From positions 496,001 through 560,000 of the forward strand of contig JAPJBO010000005.1 of assembly GCA_030068145.1 (NCBI GenBank): DNA of 64,000 nt, written 5' to 3'. Below the pieces are notes generated by a model. It was not told the DNA's origin. It saw nothing but the letters and a program-made list of their open reading frames with translations, and did not search any database. The position numbers were made by a program, and so were the translations under genes. Numbering within the stretch: position 1 is the stretch's first letter; each line of letters starts with the position of its first letter. The DNA comes from Diplonema papillatum. Lineage: Eukaryota; Euglenozoa; Diplonemea; Diplonemida; Diplonemidae. Below are positions 32,548 through 43,129 of this stretch, piece after piece.

Positions 32548-32800
32548 CCCACAATACCCACGATACAATTCCTGTCCACCCTATTCCTTTGGAATAGAAT
32601 TGCATTGCCTGCTGCCGTGTCTTTCACGGGCCCACCCACAATACCCACGATACAATCCCAGTCCACCCCATTCCTTGCAACAGAGTTTCATTGCCTGCTG
32701 CCGTGGGCACCCACAATACCCACGATACAATCCCAGTCCACCCTATTCCTTGCAACAGAATCGCATTGCCTGCCGCTGTGTTTTTCACGGGGCACACCCT
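32548..32800. repeat. Tandem repeat upstream of pseudokinase 1
   Basis: Three units start at 32548, 32635 and 32710 (spacings 87 and 75 bp). Each begins CCCACAATACCCACGATACA, followed by CCATTCCTTGCAACAGA and TTGCCTGCTGCCGTG variants. The array ends about 220 bp before the kinase ATG, so it lies in the likely promoter or 5' leader. Confidence 0.88.
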
Positions 32801-33020
32801 GTTGCACCATGGCCTATCAGATCCAACTACTGTCAGTGCTGACTGTTGTGCAGTGACGTGGTGTAGGACAGGTGGGAGAAACAGCCCCTCCCTACCCCAC
32901 AATGCACCGAACAAAAAATATAGCTCTAAAAACACAAGCGCAGCTACACACAGCCCCCCCTCTCCTTCTTCCGTACCTTCCCCCTCAACCAGCCAAACGT
33001 CAACCTTTTTCGCAAGGAAA

Positions 33021-33932
33021 ATGTCCGTCCAAACCAACGCGTCGCAAGGCTTCGTCCTGGCCGGCAGGTACAAGGTGGCGAGCACGAAAAGTGGGTCCGC
33101 GGATATCTTCGGGAGCTGCACGTACGACGGCGTCGACCTTCAAAGCGGCGTGGAGGTCGGGGTGAAGGTCATCAGCAAGTTCGGCGACAACTCCTCGCGG
33201 GCGGTACAGAGCGAGGTAGACGCGCTGACGCGGCTGCGGAAGCGGCGGGTGGCCGCCGGCGAGCAGATGGTCGACTTTTTGCAGTCGCGGAGCAAGTACT
33301 ACGTCGTGACCCGAAACGGGAAGAAGGCCGCCGGCACCCTCCTCTCGTCCGTTTCGAGGCACGGGCCGTTCAGCGAGCACTCGGCGAGGTTCACCGTACG
33401 GGAAATCCTGAAGGCAGTGAACGACTTGCACGAGTCGGGCGTCTGCCACAGGGCACTCACCCTCCAGAACATCGGCGTTGACCAGTATACTGGCGAAGCC
33501 GTGATTTTCGACTTCTCGAGCGCTTCGACGGCGTCGAAGAAAACGCTGTTCAACGAGCAACCCGCGCTGACGTCGTTCACCGCGCCCGAAGTCCTCGCCC
33601 GGCACACGTACTGGGGCGAGCCGGCCGACGTGTGGAGCCTGGGGATGGTGTTCTACGCGATGCTGACCGGCGGCATGGCCTTCAGCGGCGAAACCAGGCC
33701 GGAGGCCCTGCTGCACCTGATGCGTACGACGGAGGTTGTGTACTCGCCGTCTTTGAGTGCGTCGGCGGCTGATTTCCTGCACAGCATGCTCCGCGTCGAC
33801 CCGGACGAACGGCTGAGCATTGCGCAGTTGCTGCGCCACCCTTGGTTGGCGGACGACGACAGCCTGTCCCTGACTCCCCGTTCGGAGAGTTCGTCGACGA
33901 CTCTCACACATGACTCTCTGGAGTCTGCGTAA
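33021..33932 (+). CDS. Protein-kinase-fold protein 1, probable pseudokinase
   Basis: A single-exon 303-residue protein spanning one complete kinase domain with a short Ser/Thr-rich tail. Seen directly: no glycine-rich loop (residues 17-43 lack GxGxxG). The ATP-site lysine is present in GVKVI (K49) and the helix-C glutamate in SEVDAL (E65). The catalytic loop is HRALTLQN (143-150), with Ala for the catalytic Asp. The metal-site motif is DFSS (164-167), with Asp kept. TAPE (187-190), DVWSLG (203-208), R264 and HPW (273-275) are intact. The last features resemble CAMK/Tribbles-type kinases. Loss of the HRD Asp normally abolishes phosphotransfer, so a scaffold or regulatory role is likely (inference). 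Partners are unknown. The ATG is the first after a CA- and pyrimidine-rich leader. Coding GC is well above the flanks. A paralogue lies at 45111. Confidence 0.9.
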   Translation: MSVQTNASQGFVLAGRYKVASTKSGSADIFGSCTYDGVDLQSGVEVGVKVISKFGDNSSRAVQSEVDALTRLRKRRVAAGEQMVDFLQSRSKYYVVTRNGKKAAGTLLSSVSRHGPFSEHSARFTVREILKAVNDLHESGVCHRALTLQNIGVDQYTGEAVIFDFSSASTASKKTLFNEQPALTSFTAPEVLARHTYWGEPADVWSLGMVFYAMLTGGMAFSGETRPEALLHLMRTTEVVYSPSLSASAADFLHSMLRVDPDERLSIAQLLRHPWLADDDSLSLTPRSESSSTTLTHDSLESA

Positions 33933-34164
33933 GCGGATCCACGTTCCGATGATCAGCATCACCAGGCCTACACGCGCCGTCTCGCTTTTTTTTCCGGGTG
34001 CAAACTAGAGCAGTCAATATTTTAGTTTACCTCCCGCTGGTGCGAGAACTGACGGCAGACGTGTGCGCCTCCAGCAATGGCGAACGTATTCTGTTTGCTA
34101 AGTGCCGACGAAACGGATGGGCCCTTTCGAGGACGCGAACGCACGTCTACTAGCTGAGAATCAA

Positions 34165-34345
34165 GCATCGCCGGTGTTACCCTTGGCCGACAGATGCGAC
34201 GACCGTTCGTGGTCGCCGACTCTTCGTCCAGAGAGCTTGACGTCTCTCATCCTGGAGCCCGTAAGTGGATCCACATTTCGATGACCAATATCTCCGTGCA
34301 TATTGTACCGACACGCGCTGTTGGGTGTGCAAAGCAGAGGAGTCC
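34165..34345 (+). pseudogene. Decayed copy of the pseudokinase 1 3' end
   Basis: TACCCTTGGCCGACAG corresponds to the HPWLAD codons of the upstream gene. GTAAGTGGATCCACATTTCG and ATGACCAATATC match the sequence across and beyond its stop codon (33929 onward: GTAAGCGGATCCACGTTCCG, ATGATCAGCATC). The offset is about 332 bp. The coding part is frame-broken and only the tail is preserved, so this is a relic of a tandem duplication. Confidence 0.65.
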
Positions 34346-34604
34346 CTCCTTATCAACCATTCAACCACAAATTGCCGGTACACCGCTTAGTTAACGGAGA
34401 TTTCTGAAGAGACTCCTCGAGCTCAACGATGCAATCGGAGAGAGGGAAAAAAAACCGAAAGGGGAAAAGGAAGAAAAAAGAAAGAAAAAAAAGCTCGCCA
34501 CCCTTAATACCCTTAACAATAGGGTCTTACGAAAGAATCCACCGTACCTCCGGAAATGTTCGTTGCCCACCCTCCCCCGCAAACCCGTGAATAGGTGCTA
34601 CGGG
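34346..34604. other. Unassigned sequence
   Basis: A-rich, with CGTACCTCCGGAAATGTTCG near 34550 resembling repeat L. No gene. Confidence 0.3.
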
Positions 34605-34720
34605 AGTATCTGGCAACCGCTGCTTAACAGTGCTCACGTGGGCGTAGTGCATGCTAATCCATGTGGTTCATGTACTTAAAAGAACTCAATGCTTAACAGT
34701 GCTCACGTGGGCGGTGTCTT
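34605..34720 (+). repeat. Cassette E, copy 3, with 24-bp direct repeats
   Basis: TGCTTAACAGTGCTCACG plus TGGGCG occurs perfectly at 34621-34644 and 34690-34713. Between lies the 45-bp cassette (TAGTGCATGCTAATCC through AAAAGAACTCAA). Confidence 0.9.
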
Positions 34721-35644
34721 CGGACAGCACCTCGTGATGTTCGCATCACAAAACAAAGAAGACAGTGAAATGGTCGTTACCTGGTCGGGTTTCGCTCGCG
34801 ACCGTTTCCTGAACAATCCTTCACTAAATCCGCGGTTAAATAACCTGGCCTCAGTGGTGCAAGCACCACGCGCTCTTCAAACCCAAGAAACATTTCCCCC
34901 CTTTATTTTTCGGGTCAGCTCTAAGAACAGCGATGGCGCAGATCTCGCGCGGATCAATGTTCTTCTGTCCCAACCTTTCTCTGCACGTCGGGGTCGTGAG
35001 AAGATCGTCGGCGAAGAAGTTTTCCGCCGATCGTTCGAAGCTGACCCATCGGCAATGAAAGGCCGTCCAGTACCCATCGCCTGCTTTCGCCTGTCATTGC
35101 CCATGTTTTGAGTACGCGAACCGAAAGTCTTCTTTCTTCCGCGTTAACATTGCATTGTTGATGAGCTAGTAGTAGTCGGCAGCGTACAACACGCACCTCA
35201 CCCAAGCAGGTGAGTTACGCTTGTGCAAACAACTGCTCTCCTGCGATCGCCGCTTTCCTTTCTTCTGTTTCGTACACTTCCAGCGAAGGGAACATTTCCG
35301 GAACAACGGTTGCGGAAAAGCGAAGCCAACGAAATAGTGCACACGCAGGAAACCCTCCGATGACAGGTTTATGCCCTGTGCACACGCGAAGATCAAGAAG
35401 CTTTTTGCCCTAATCATTATTCATCACCATCAGGGGTCAGTTGATGCTGATCGTCCGTTGCTTCGTTTATCAGTGCAAGCCTCAACTCCGGAAATGTGTC
35501 TCGTTCCTGGTTCCGCCGAGCAGTCGGCACCGAAAGATGTTGATCTTCGGGGCACACCGCACCCTCCGAAAGCGCAATGACGCGAGCGCCTTGCTCCTGC
35601 TGCCGGGTCAGGCTGGACCGTGAGGTTGGTCGACGGGGGATGCC
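34721..35644. other. Unassigned sequence with repeat L
   Basis: TCCGTTGCTTCGTTTATCAG and CTCAACTCCGGAAATGTG near 35455-35497 match 24530. No convincing gene. Confidence 0.35.
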
Positions 35645-36158
35645 GTGTGTTGGCGGGAAGTGCTCGGGCGAGGCCGCCAGCTGCACAAACAACCGCGAAA
35701 CGTGGGAGGAAACGCGTTGGTGCCCGCGCAAAGGAGAAGGTAAAACTGGGTTTAGTGCAGGGCCGGGTGGGGGGGCGCAAGCGTTGTTTGACGCAAAAAA
35801 GACTTTTTACATACGCGCCAGCTTGGAAGGAAATGCTCGACAATAACTGCCAGACAAAGAACCGAAGGGATCCGAAGTGCTGTAACTATCGAACCACTGT
35901 GTGTGAGGTCATGCGGGTCTACCCCAACACGACAAATCACACAAACACAACAGGTCAAAAGTCCTGAGTGAGAGAACAACACACGGTGGTGTAAGCGAAG
36001 AACAAATCAAGATTGTCTTTGTGCTGTATTTTCCCCCTCTACCTCTATATTTCCTCCCTTCCATTCGGAGTCAAAGCAGCTACGTCGAGTATTTCCCCCG
36101 CCGCCTGCCTCGGTCGAAGTATGCACCGAAAAGCCGGCCCTTCCACCGAGTATTTCAT
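35645..36158 (+). repeat. Family A repeat, copy 11, split by family B
   Basis: The left part carries GAAGTGCTCGGGCGAGGCC, GGTAAAACTGGGTTTAG and GCAAGCGTTG with CAAAAAAGAC. The right part at 36096-36158 carries CTCGGTCGAAGTATGCACCG and CCACCGAGTATTTC. The break is an inserted family B copy. Confidence 0.8.
35808..36094 (+). mobile_element. Family B repeat, copy 3, nested in family A
   Basis: Full family B copy: TTTTTACATACGCGCCAGC, GGAAATGCTCGAC, CACACGGTGGTGTAAGCG, CCATTCGGAGTCAAAGCAGC, GTCGAGTATTTCCCC. Interrupts the family A copy at 35645-36158. Confidence 0.88.
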
Positions 36159-36693
36159 GCGCCCCAACGCCTCTCCGTCGCCAACGCTCCCGTTCCGATA
36201 AACGTAACAACGTACAACGTGTCTTTACACTCAGTTTGAACAAGCGAAAACGTTTCCCCCGACGCTCATAGGACCCTAGTCCGCACGCCGCCGTCGCGCG
36301 TCCTGATGCGCGCTGCATTCCGCGCGCGGAATCGAAAATAGGAAGGACGCCAAATAGGGGGAGAGTGGGGGTGCCGTGCTGGCACTAATAATTCTGCCCC
36401 TCCGACGACTTTGCAGGAGGAAACGATGCAGTAAGATTTTCACTCCCCCCCCCCAAACCCCCAGGTTCTGCCAACGGCTCCGCAGTCTGGCCGCTTAGTG
36501 ACAGCACTGGGGGGAAGGTGTGGGTGGGGCATGCGACGCCTGTATTCTCCCGTATTTTGAGGCTGGATGGAGGCCCGAATCCGTCCTCGAAGCCTACTTC
36601 TGAGCATCGAACCCCTTTATCTCTGGTTTAGAAGTCCCTGTTGGTTGCACGAGGTCGTCCTTTGCCCAGAATCCTTCTGCCCCAAAAACCCCC
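36159..36693. other. Unassigned sequence, no gene seen
   Basis: Contains a C-tract near 36445. The long open frame at 36567-37133 is largely family F sequence. Confidence 0.35.
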
Positions 36694-37029
36694 CAGGCAT
36701 CTTGTTAAGAACCATCCATCCATCCATCAGCCGGCTGACCCCCCCCTCAGGCTATTTTCACTGTGGAGGGGGGAGACGCTACCTGTCACACTCTAAGGTG
36801 GTCACCACGGTGGGCGGTCAGAAAAAAAAAAATTTTTTTTTTGCCCCAAATACCCCAAATACCACACTTTGGAAAATTTTTGTGGGCCCACTTTTGGCAG
36901 GGAATTTTGACCATTTCACCTTAGAGAATTTGACCACCCAGCCTCCAAGGCAACTGCACTGTAGAGGGGGGGGGGGTCCGGTTTATCCGGCCATCCGGCC
37001 AAAGTGGCTGATCCTTAACAAGAGCGCTG
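36694..37029. mobile_element. Family F element, copy 2 (hAT-like ends)
   Basis: CAGGCATCTTGTTAAG to CTTAACAAGAGCGCTG, nearly identical to 25437-25780. AACCCCC occurs immediately outside both ends (36687-36693 and 37030-37036), giving a 7-bp, possibly 8-bp, target duplication. CAGG ends with a 7-8 bp duplication suggest the hAT superfamily. Confidence 0.82.
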
Positions 37030-37687
37030 AACCCCCCTCCCCCCCTTTCATTTCCGCGAGCACGTTCTTGCAAACCCCTCCTCCTTTTGGCGCTCTCCTC
37101 CTCGCACGTTTTGCCCGGCGGGCGCCCCGGTAGAGTGTAAGGAAGCCGAAGCGAGAGCCTGCCACCACGAAACTGCTGCTTCTGTTGCCACCGTTTTTGC
37201 GCCAAGCAGGCGGTGTCGAAGTGCATTCTCGAGGCGGCGGTGCGCCAGCTGCGCAATGAGGCCAAACAGAACCTCGTCTGAGGAGGAGTTGTGCGGCAAA
37301 CGACGGTCATTGACATGTTTCCGACGAGTTTCGAGCACCACACAGGCCGTAAGGTTAAGATTCACTGTGGGCACTGTGGCCACGAGCGTGCCACCTTCCA
37401 ATCGCACGCCTCGCACACATGTTCCCGAAAAGAACCAAAAAACGAAGCCTAGGCAACATCATTTGGAGACGGGGGAAAATCACGGAGAAAGGTAATAGCA
37501 AGTGTATGCTAATACCGCAAAATCTCTTGAGTTTGTGCTATCCGCGGCGAAGAAGGAAAACCCCTTCTTTTCCATCGGTCTTGACAAGAGCCGCGACCCA
37601 ACTACTCCTTCTCCTTGGAACCGCCAGTATATCAATTCGGCGGGTTTCGGAATTTTCCCTCGTCATCGAAGTCATGCCCGAAGCTTT
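37030..37687. other. Unassigned sequence with repeat N trace
   Basis: AAATCTCTTGAGTTTGTGCT and GACAAGAGCCGCGACCCAAC near 37520-37605 resemble repeat N. A repeat Q end fragment is at 37058-37078. No gene. Confidence 0.35.
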
Positions 37688-37850
37688 CTTTTTTTGTGTA
37701 AGCACCTGCTTCGTAGGAAATGCTTGAGGAGACTGCCAGTTGCGATAGATCAAGGAGGTAAATGTGCTGTAGCCCACACGAAACACAGGTAAATCTGGGT
37801 TTAGTGGGCGGGCGTAAGCGTTCAACAAAAAAGACCCACTTTGCGAGCGC
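37688..37850 (+). repeat. Family A repeat, copy 12 (right end missing)
   Basis: GTAAGCACCTGCTTCGTAGG, TTGAGGAGACTGCCAGTTGC, AACACAGGTAAATCTGGG and ACAAAAAAGACCCACTTTG, then unrelated sequence. Confidence 0.85.
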
Positions 37851-39204
37851 CACATGTACACCCTGGCTTCATGCGGGTGGCTGCTCTTTTGCTCCTCCAG
37901 GTGGGAGTCTTTGTGGACTCTGTGCTTTGCCAGGGTACCATATAGATCAAGAACGGCGCGGTTCCCCCTGTTGTGTGTACGTGTTTTTCACGAAGAAAAG
38001 TGCGTGTGCTCTCTGTTTCGGTTCTTTCTTTTATCCAGCACCCTCCGCAGGGTCCTCGACTGTCTCCCGAGGCCACCGCGAGGTACGGAGCTCTGGCCTA
38101 ACTTGGCAGTCCAGTCGCTGCCTTGCGAACGCCTAATGGCAGGGTGGGCGAGCGTCGTGTGTGCGACGAGACCACCCTCCGCTTGTGAACACCGGTAGGT
38201 CGAGGAAGAGTCATTGGTCCGATGCCTCCAATCATGCGCATTACCTTGGCCTTAACTCTTGTTTCGGAGTCTTTTGGTGTCTGCTCGACCCTTGCGGACC
38301 GGGTCTGTGAAGGATAATATTATATTGCACGCGGTAGAGTCCCAAGGCCGGTGCGGGCTCTCGGCTTAGTAGTGTAGTAGTGCCCATCAGTAGTACAGTA
38401 GCATGTAGCTCGCCATTCGACACGCAGGCCCCCGCAATCTGCGCCACCCGCATGGGGCGATGGGTTGCGGCAGGCGGGGTCAAATACCGTCGGGAGCACC
38501 TGCCTCGAGCGCGCTCCACCAACGGGGGCGCCGCATGCCATCCTTTCCCCCCGCAAGCTGCTGCCAAGGCGCTTCGTCGGGAAGAAGATGTCCTCTGCTG
38601 CTGCAGCCCTGTCGGCGTGCATCGTTCCCGCAGGAAACAAGAGCATTGGTCTCCCGCCTCCCGACGGGTTTTTTTTTCTCTTCATCTCTCTCTTTTTTTT
38701 GTAGGAAAAGAAACTTGTTTCTTTGAAGACTAATAATAATCCGAACGACAGGTTTGCCGCTCCCAATCCGTCCAGAGGAACAAAGTAGCTTGCTTCCCCT
38801 CCCTCCCTTCCCACTTGCTTCATTTTTCTTCGGAGTTCCCGTGGCACCACTTCATGTGGTCAGCAGCAAGATTAACAGCTTTCTGGCTTCACCTTTTGCT
38901 CCAACTATACTGCGCGCGGCAAGCAGAGCAGGAGCGGAGGACGAGAGTGACAGACACAAGCATAGGAGTGAGGATTTTATTATTCCAGTCTTTTTTCTTT
39001 TTGCGTTAACAGTGCGCTGCTGGTACTAAATATTAGTAGTTGGCAGCGCTACCTTACCAGAACTCGTCTCTCTCTTTTCTGCTGTTGCCAAGCTCCGTAC
39101 GCGTTTCTTTCCCATTCTCCCATCCCGTCCCAAATTTCACTACGACAAGCGTCCAGCATGGTTGCGAAGCAATACAAGCCAAGCATCATGAATGATACGC
39201 GCCT
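37851..39204. other. Unassigned sequence, no gene supported
   Basis: Open frames on both strands without domains. AGTAGTGTAGTAGTG-type short words occur near 38370. No paired repeat recognised. Confidence 0.35.
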
Positions 39205-39252
39205 ATCCTCCCTCGCCCCATGATGCCAATGTTTTGCCTAACCGCTAAGCTA
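39205..39252 (-). repeat. tRNA-like A-box fragment
   Basis: On the minus strand it reads TTTAGCTTAGCGGTTAGGC, a good tRNA D-arm/A-box, followed by ATTGGCATCATGGGGCG. There is no B-box or acceptor stem. The adjoining MITE begins exactly at its edge. Confidence 0.45.
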
Positions 39253-39411
39253 AAGGGGGGGGAGGGTCGAATAATAACAGTTATTTGACACACGTCTGGT
39301 TGTCTAACAACACCACCACTATTTGATCCTGCTACTGGTCGGCTACTCGGAACTTTTTAGCATTCGACAAATCGAATACTAACGCAGGTGTTGTTATTCG
39401 ACCCCCCCCTT
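39253..39411. mobile_element. MITE, family G copy 2 (inverted relative to copy 1)
   Basis: A 159-bp element with ends AAGGGGGGGG...GTCGAATAATAAC and GTTATTCGACCCCCCCCTT. It has TA on both sides (39251-39252 and 39412-39413). Internal sequence matches 10014-10169 in reverse complement (GACACACGTCTGGTTGTCTA, TTTGATCCTGCTACTG). Confidence 0.87.
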
Positions 39412-40224
39412 TACGATTCCCCACCGTGAATCTGTGGGTGTACTCGGGAAGGTTTTCCTGCGTATTGGCAGCTTGCCCAGATCCATACGTCGAGTGCACT
39501 TAGTAGCAGATTCGTCCGTGTTTAAGCCCAGCGAACAGTATGCGTTTGTAGAAACATCACAGGGGGGGCGGGGAAGAGGTAGGCGGCATTGAAGAGCAAG
39601 AAAAAAAAACAGTAAGAAAAAATAATAACAAAACGAGGCAAAAAAAACGTGTCCTACGAAAAGGGGTGCCTATGTGCCGGGGCAACAACCATTCCACCTC
39701 ATCGCATCTGCAGCATGTGTGGTGCATGTGCTGGTGATGGAATGCTGCTGTCCTACAACAACCCTCTACACCAAACACCACGTAGTATCAATGTACGTAG
39801 CTACACCCACACCACACAGGCAAGCTATATCCTCATGGTAGTAGCTTCGGTCACGATCCCTGTATCGTGACCTCGTGGTGCTAACCTAGCGAATCCTCCC
39901 TTGTTTTTGCAAGCGGTCCAATGCAGCTGCCTGCATTCCCAACCGGGTCGAAAGTTGACGCCCCCATCTGCCAATACAAAGTCTGGCACCCGATTCGCAC
40001 AGCGTTTGGGTGTAGAGAAAGACTCACGCTGCGACGAAAAGAAAAGGGAAGAAGAGACGTTCGGGGCTCTCCGCTCTCATGCATGGGAAACCAAATGATT
40101 CCCAGGTAGCCGGGTGATTTGAATGCAAAGACGGCCCTCGCGAAGAACAATGCGCAGGCCCGTCGGCCTGGGAGTTGTTTGGATGCTTTGTGCGGAGGGG
40201 TCCCATACGGGTTCTTTTTCTCTT
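39412..40224. other. Unassigned sequence, no gene seen
   Basis: Only short open frames without features. Confidence 0.35.
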
Positions 40225-40505
40225 TTTTCTCTTTCGAACAAGCACCTGCTTTGTAGTGAATACTCGGGGAGAGCCGCCAGTTGCAAATTCTCAACAGGTG
40301 TGGTACTCATCGGCATGCCGACGACTCCAAGGAGGAATATGTGCTGCAGCCCAACACGAAACACAGGTAAATCTGGGTTTTTGGTGCCGGGCGCGCAAGC
40401 GTTTCCACAAAGACAAAATTGCTACATTTGTGTTGCTGTCGGTTTTCTCCCTCCCTCCAGCCTCTCGTCGGAAACAGGCACCGGGCGGCTTCCTCCCGAG
40501 TATTC
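40225..40505 (+). repeat. Family A repeat, copy 13
   Basis: CAAGCACCTGCTTTGTAG, AATACTCGGGGAGAGCCGCC, the extra segment CTCATCGGCATGCCGACGAC, AACACAGGTAAATCTGGG, and the right end CAGGCACCGGGCGGCTTCC with CGAGTATTC. Confidence 0.85.
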
Positions 40506-40744
40506 TTCTCCGGTAGATTTAGTCGCAAGCATGCAAAATCCAAACAAGTTGCTGTGCGAGCGTCGCCTCGTCACGCGAGACGAGTACTTTCACAGGTACC
40601 TGTCACCTGGACAGTGGTGGCAAACGAGTCGTCGGATCCAGTGGCGGTTGAGCAGGCAAGAACAACAAGTGGCAACGAAGGGCGCCCTTGAAGTCAACGC
40701 TGATCGATCAGGTCAAGCGCGGGTACCCTGATTCAAGGTGAAGT

Positions 40745-40836
40745 CCCCTCTTGATAGACCGTGATAGATCGAAGAATACAGCATCGGTCAATTCGATGCA
40801 GCTCTTGGACTAGGGATGGACCTGATAGACCATGAT
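40745..40836 (+). repeat. Repeat H, copy 1
   Basis: CCCTCTTGATAGACCGTGAT, CGAAGAATACAGCA and ATTCGATGCAGCTCT match 53224-53316 in reverse complement at roughly 90%. A second partial unit follows (TGATAGACCATG near 40830). Confidence 0.8.
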
Positions 40837-41566
40837 TCATAGTGATAAACAGCGGCAGGCACTTCGATGCAGGTTCAAGAGATAGGGACGGACCGGCTCA
40901 TACCCGGCAAGCATATCCAGTGGACTCTCTTCGATGCGACCGTGCGCACGGAATGGAATGAGATGCCTTCTCTCTCCACATGTGATATCTGGCGAAGCAC
41001 CAGTCAAGGGAACAGACTTGAAAAGGTTCCCTTGAGCTTCTACGGCATCCGTGCGCGTGAAATGAGAGTTTGCTGCCAGCGCCCCAAAGCCGACGACCGT
41101 GCGAGGATCGGACTCGTGTTGCCCCGCACAATGCCGAGGGCAAAGCTCTCCCCATCGCCCGTGTAATTCCACCCTCCGTTCCCTCATTCTGCCTCCCTTT
41201 CTGCTTCAGTATACTCCTCCTCTTCGTACCGAGCGCGCACATGCGTGTCGCGCGCGGGAAAGAGAGAAAGGTGAAAACGCGTACTCCGTTGCTCTTTTTC
41301 TGGTTTCCAGCTGTTGTCAGATCCAGAAGGCGTAAACCACCCAGGACGAACCGTTCCTTCGGACATCCCCTGCCTGTGCTAGGCAAGAGAGCAGTTGGCT
41401 TGCCGTTCGCCGGCGTGTTGCCTGGAAGAATTGTCGGCATTCAGCCGATTGCTCGGTGGGCAATTGGCCGGCTGAAGATATCCGTCGTCCAGCAGTCGTA
41501 CCTGCTGTTTCAGTCAATTTGCCATCTGCGGAAAGCCGCCCAGCCGCTACCCATCCTATGCGCCAA
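40837..41566. other. Unassigned sequence, no gene supported
   Basis: Several overlapping open frames, none with a domain. Confidence 0.35.
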
Positions 41567-41835
41567 GAAAGCGGTCGTGCCCGGTGCTTGGTAGTTTCTG
41601 CGCTGTCACTGCAGGTGAAGAGAGCAGTCGTACCTGGGGACTGGGCAGTAGCCATCTGAAGAAGGCAGTCGTGTGGCCTTTCCCATGCTAAGAGCAGCCA
41701 TGCCTGGTGCTGGGAAGTTGCCATAGGAAGAAAACAAGGGTCTAGCCGCGCCTTAGAAGGAAGAGACAACAATCGTGCCCGGTGCTTGGTAGTTTCCATG
41801 TGAAGAAAGCAGTCGTCCAGCCAGTTCTCCATGCG
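41567..41835. repeat. Degenerate tandem repeat
   Basis: Four units with the word TCGTGCCCGGTGCTTGGTAG or variants start near 41571, 41624, 41697 and 41773, interspersed with GAAGAAAGCAGTCGT. Spacing varies from 53 to 76 bp. On the minus strand the units read as similar peptides (DCFLHMETTKHRA, PCFLPMATSQHQA, DCLLQMATAQSPG) in one frame, but no protein family is apparent. Confidence 0.7.
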
Positions 41836-42894
41836 AGGCAGATTCCACCTGCACATTCACATAATTGACTCCCCTCCAAATTCACAGGCATCACCCCGTT
41901 TACCAAAGCTCTAAAAAAAGAACTTCACCCCGTTTCAGAAAAAGCGCAAAGCGAAAGAAACCAAAAAGAAACGATGAAGGGAACCGAACTTCGTGCTTTG
42001 TTCAAGGACAGCAAAATCACATCGACTCAGATTTTGTACGCGCTCATGTTCCTGCTATGATCGTGGCTGCGTGAGCAAGCTTTGGAGTTGGAGAGGCAGC
42101 GAGGCCAGTTCCGGCGGCCCTGTTGGAATTGTCCGGCTAATCCCCTCGCCTGCTTTGTCCCCATGGAGAATACTTGTTGTATGCATTGCCTGCCTGTCTT
42201 ATGGCTCACAAAGACTCTACCGCTCGGTTCTACAGCAGCGTAAGTTGCTTTCTACCACGCGTGCTCGGCCTTTGGCCCGTCCTCTGACGCGCCTTTTTGG
42301 GCCGAAGATTTTTTTTTTTTTTTTGCCTTCTTTCCCAGCCACACATGGGCCTACCGCCTTGGTCTCCAGGAACGGTATAAGGTCCGGCAGCGCCAGCCTG
42401 GCCGCGATGGGTGTAGTCTCTTCTTAGCCCCCGCTGCGAAGCCAAAGTTCGAGAGGCCTGCGGTAAGCAAGTCATTCCCACGTTACCTGCCTTCGTCGTT
42501 GGTTCCGATGCCTCAGTTTTCCGTCATTGCGCAGCAGGCTGGGTTCACTCCGGCCGTTCGCGGTCAGGCTGTTGTCGAGCAAAACGCAGAGGTTGTTCCA
42601 GCAGCATTTTGCAATTTACTTGCTGTAGCAGTGTTCCACAACACCGAACCCTTTGAAAGCCCCGGGCTCCGAAGCGCGATTTCACCCCCAAAAAGTGTCA
42701 ACGGCTTCCTGCCAGATGCGACGATGGTCAGGCCCAGTGTGTGGTTCTCCCCCCCCACGGTCGCGAAAAGAAAACGCCCTTCTTCAATACTTTGGAGTCG
42801 AGGCTCTTTTCGCGCAGGACACCCTCCCCTAGGCGAGGCTGAGAACAAACGCGTGTTCTTGCTCAATTCCGTGCTCAATTCCGCAAGGCTTTTC
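41836..42894. other. Unassigned sequence, no gene supported
   Basis: Open frames on both strands without recognisable features. A T-tract at 42307-42324. Confidence 0.35.
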
Positions 42895-43110
42895 GCACAC
42901 AATGCAAAGACGGCGATATGTCTATTTGGCTTCGGAAGTTAGATGCGGGTCGATCCGACAAGTTTTGTGTGCACGGGCTTTGTTTTGCAGCACGTAGTCG
43001 ATGACTATTCCTTGTGACACCGACGAGTTGCCGGGTTCACAGACACAGAAACGTGCCAGTGGTTTTATTCGGTCCTCAGCCTGACGTACGGTGTGAGTTA
43101 CCCGTGACCC
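42895..43110 (+). repeat. Repeat M, copy 1
   Basis: CACACAATGCAAAGACGGCG, ATGTCTATTTGGCTTCGGAA, GACTATTCCTTGTGACACCG and GTACGGTGTGAGTTACCCGT all recur in reverse complement at 55520-55746. Confidence 0.85.
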
Positions 43111-43129
43111 CCTTTCTGAAAAATTCATT

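Noticed and set aside
32441-32842. 133-residue frame with PQYPRYNP repeats
   Set aside because: Product of the tandem repeat upstream of pseudokinase 1. Several frames are open at once.
33000-33962. 320-residue antisense open frame opposite pseudokinase 1, and 404/297-residue ones opposite pseudokinase 2 (45005-46219)
   Set aside because: Shadow frames caused by GC-rich third codon positions. The plus strand has clear kinase motifs.
36567-37133. 188-residue plus-strand open frame (and its relative at 25516)
   Set aside because: Both are translations of the non-coding family F element.
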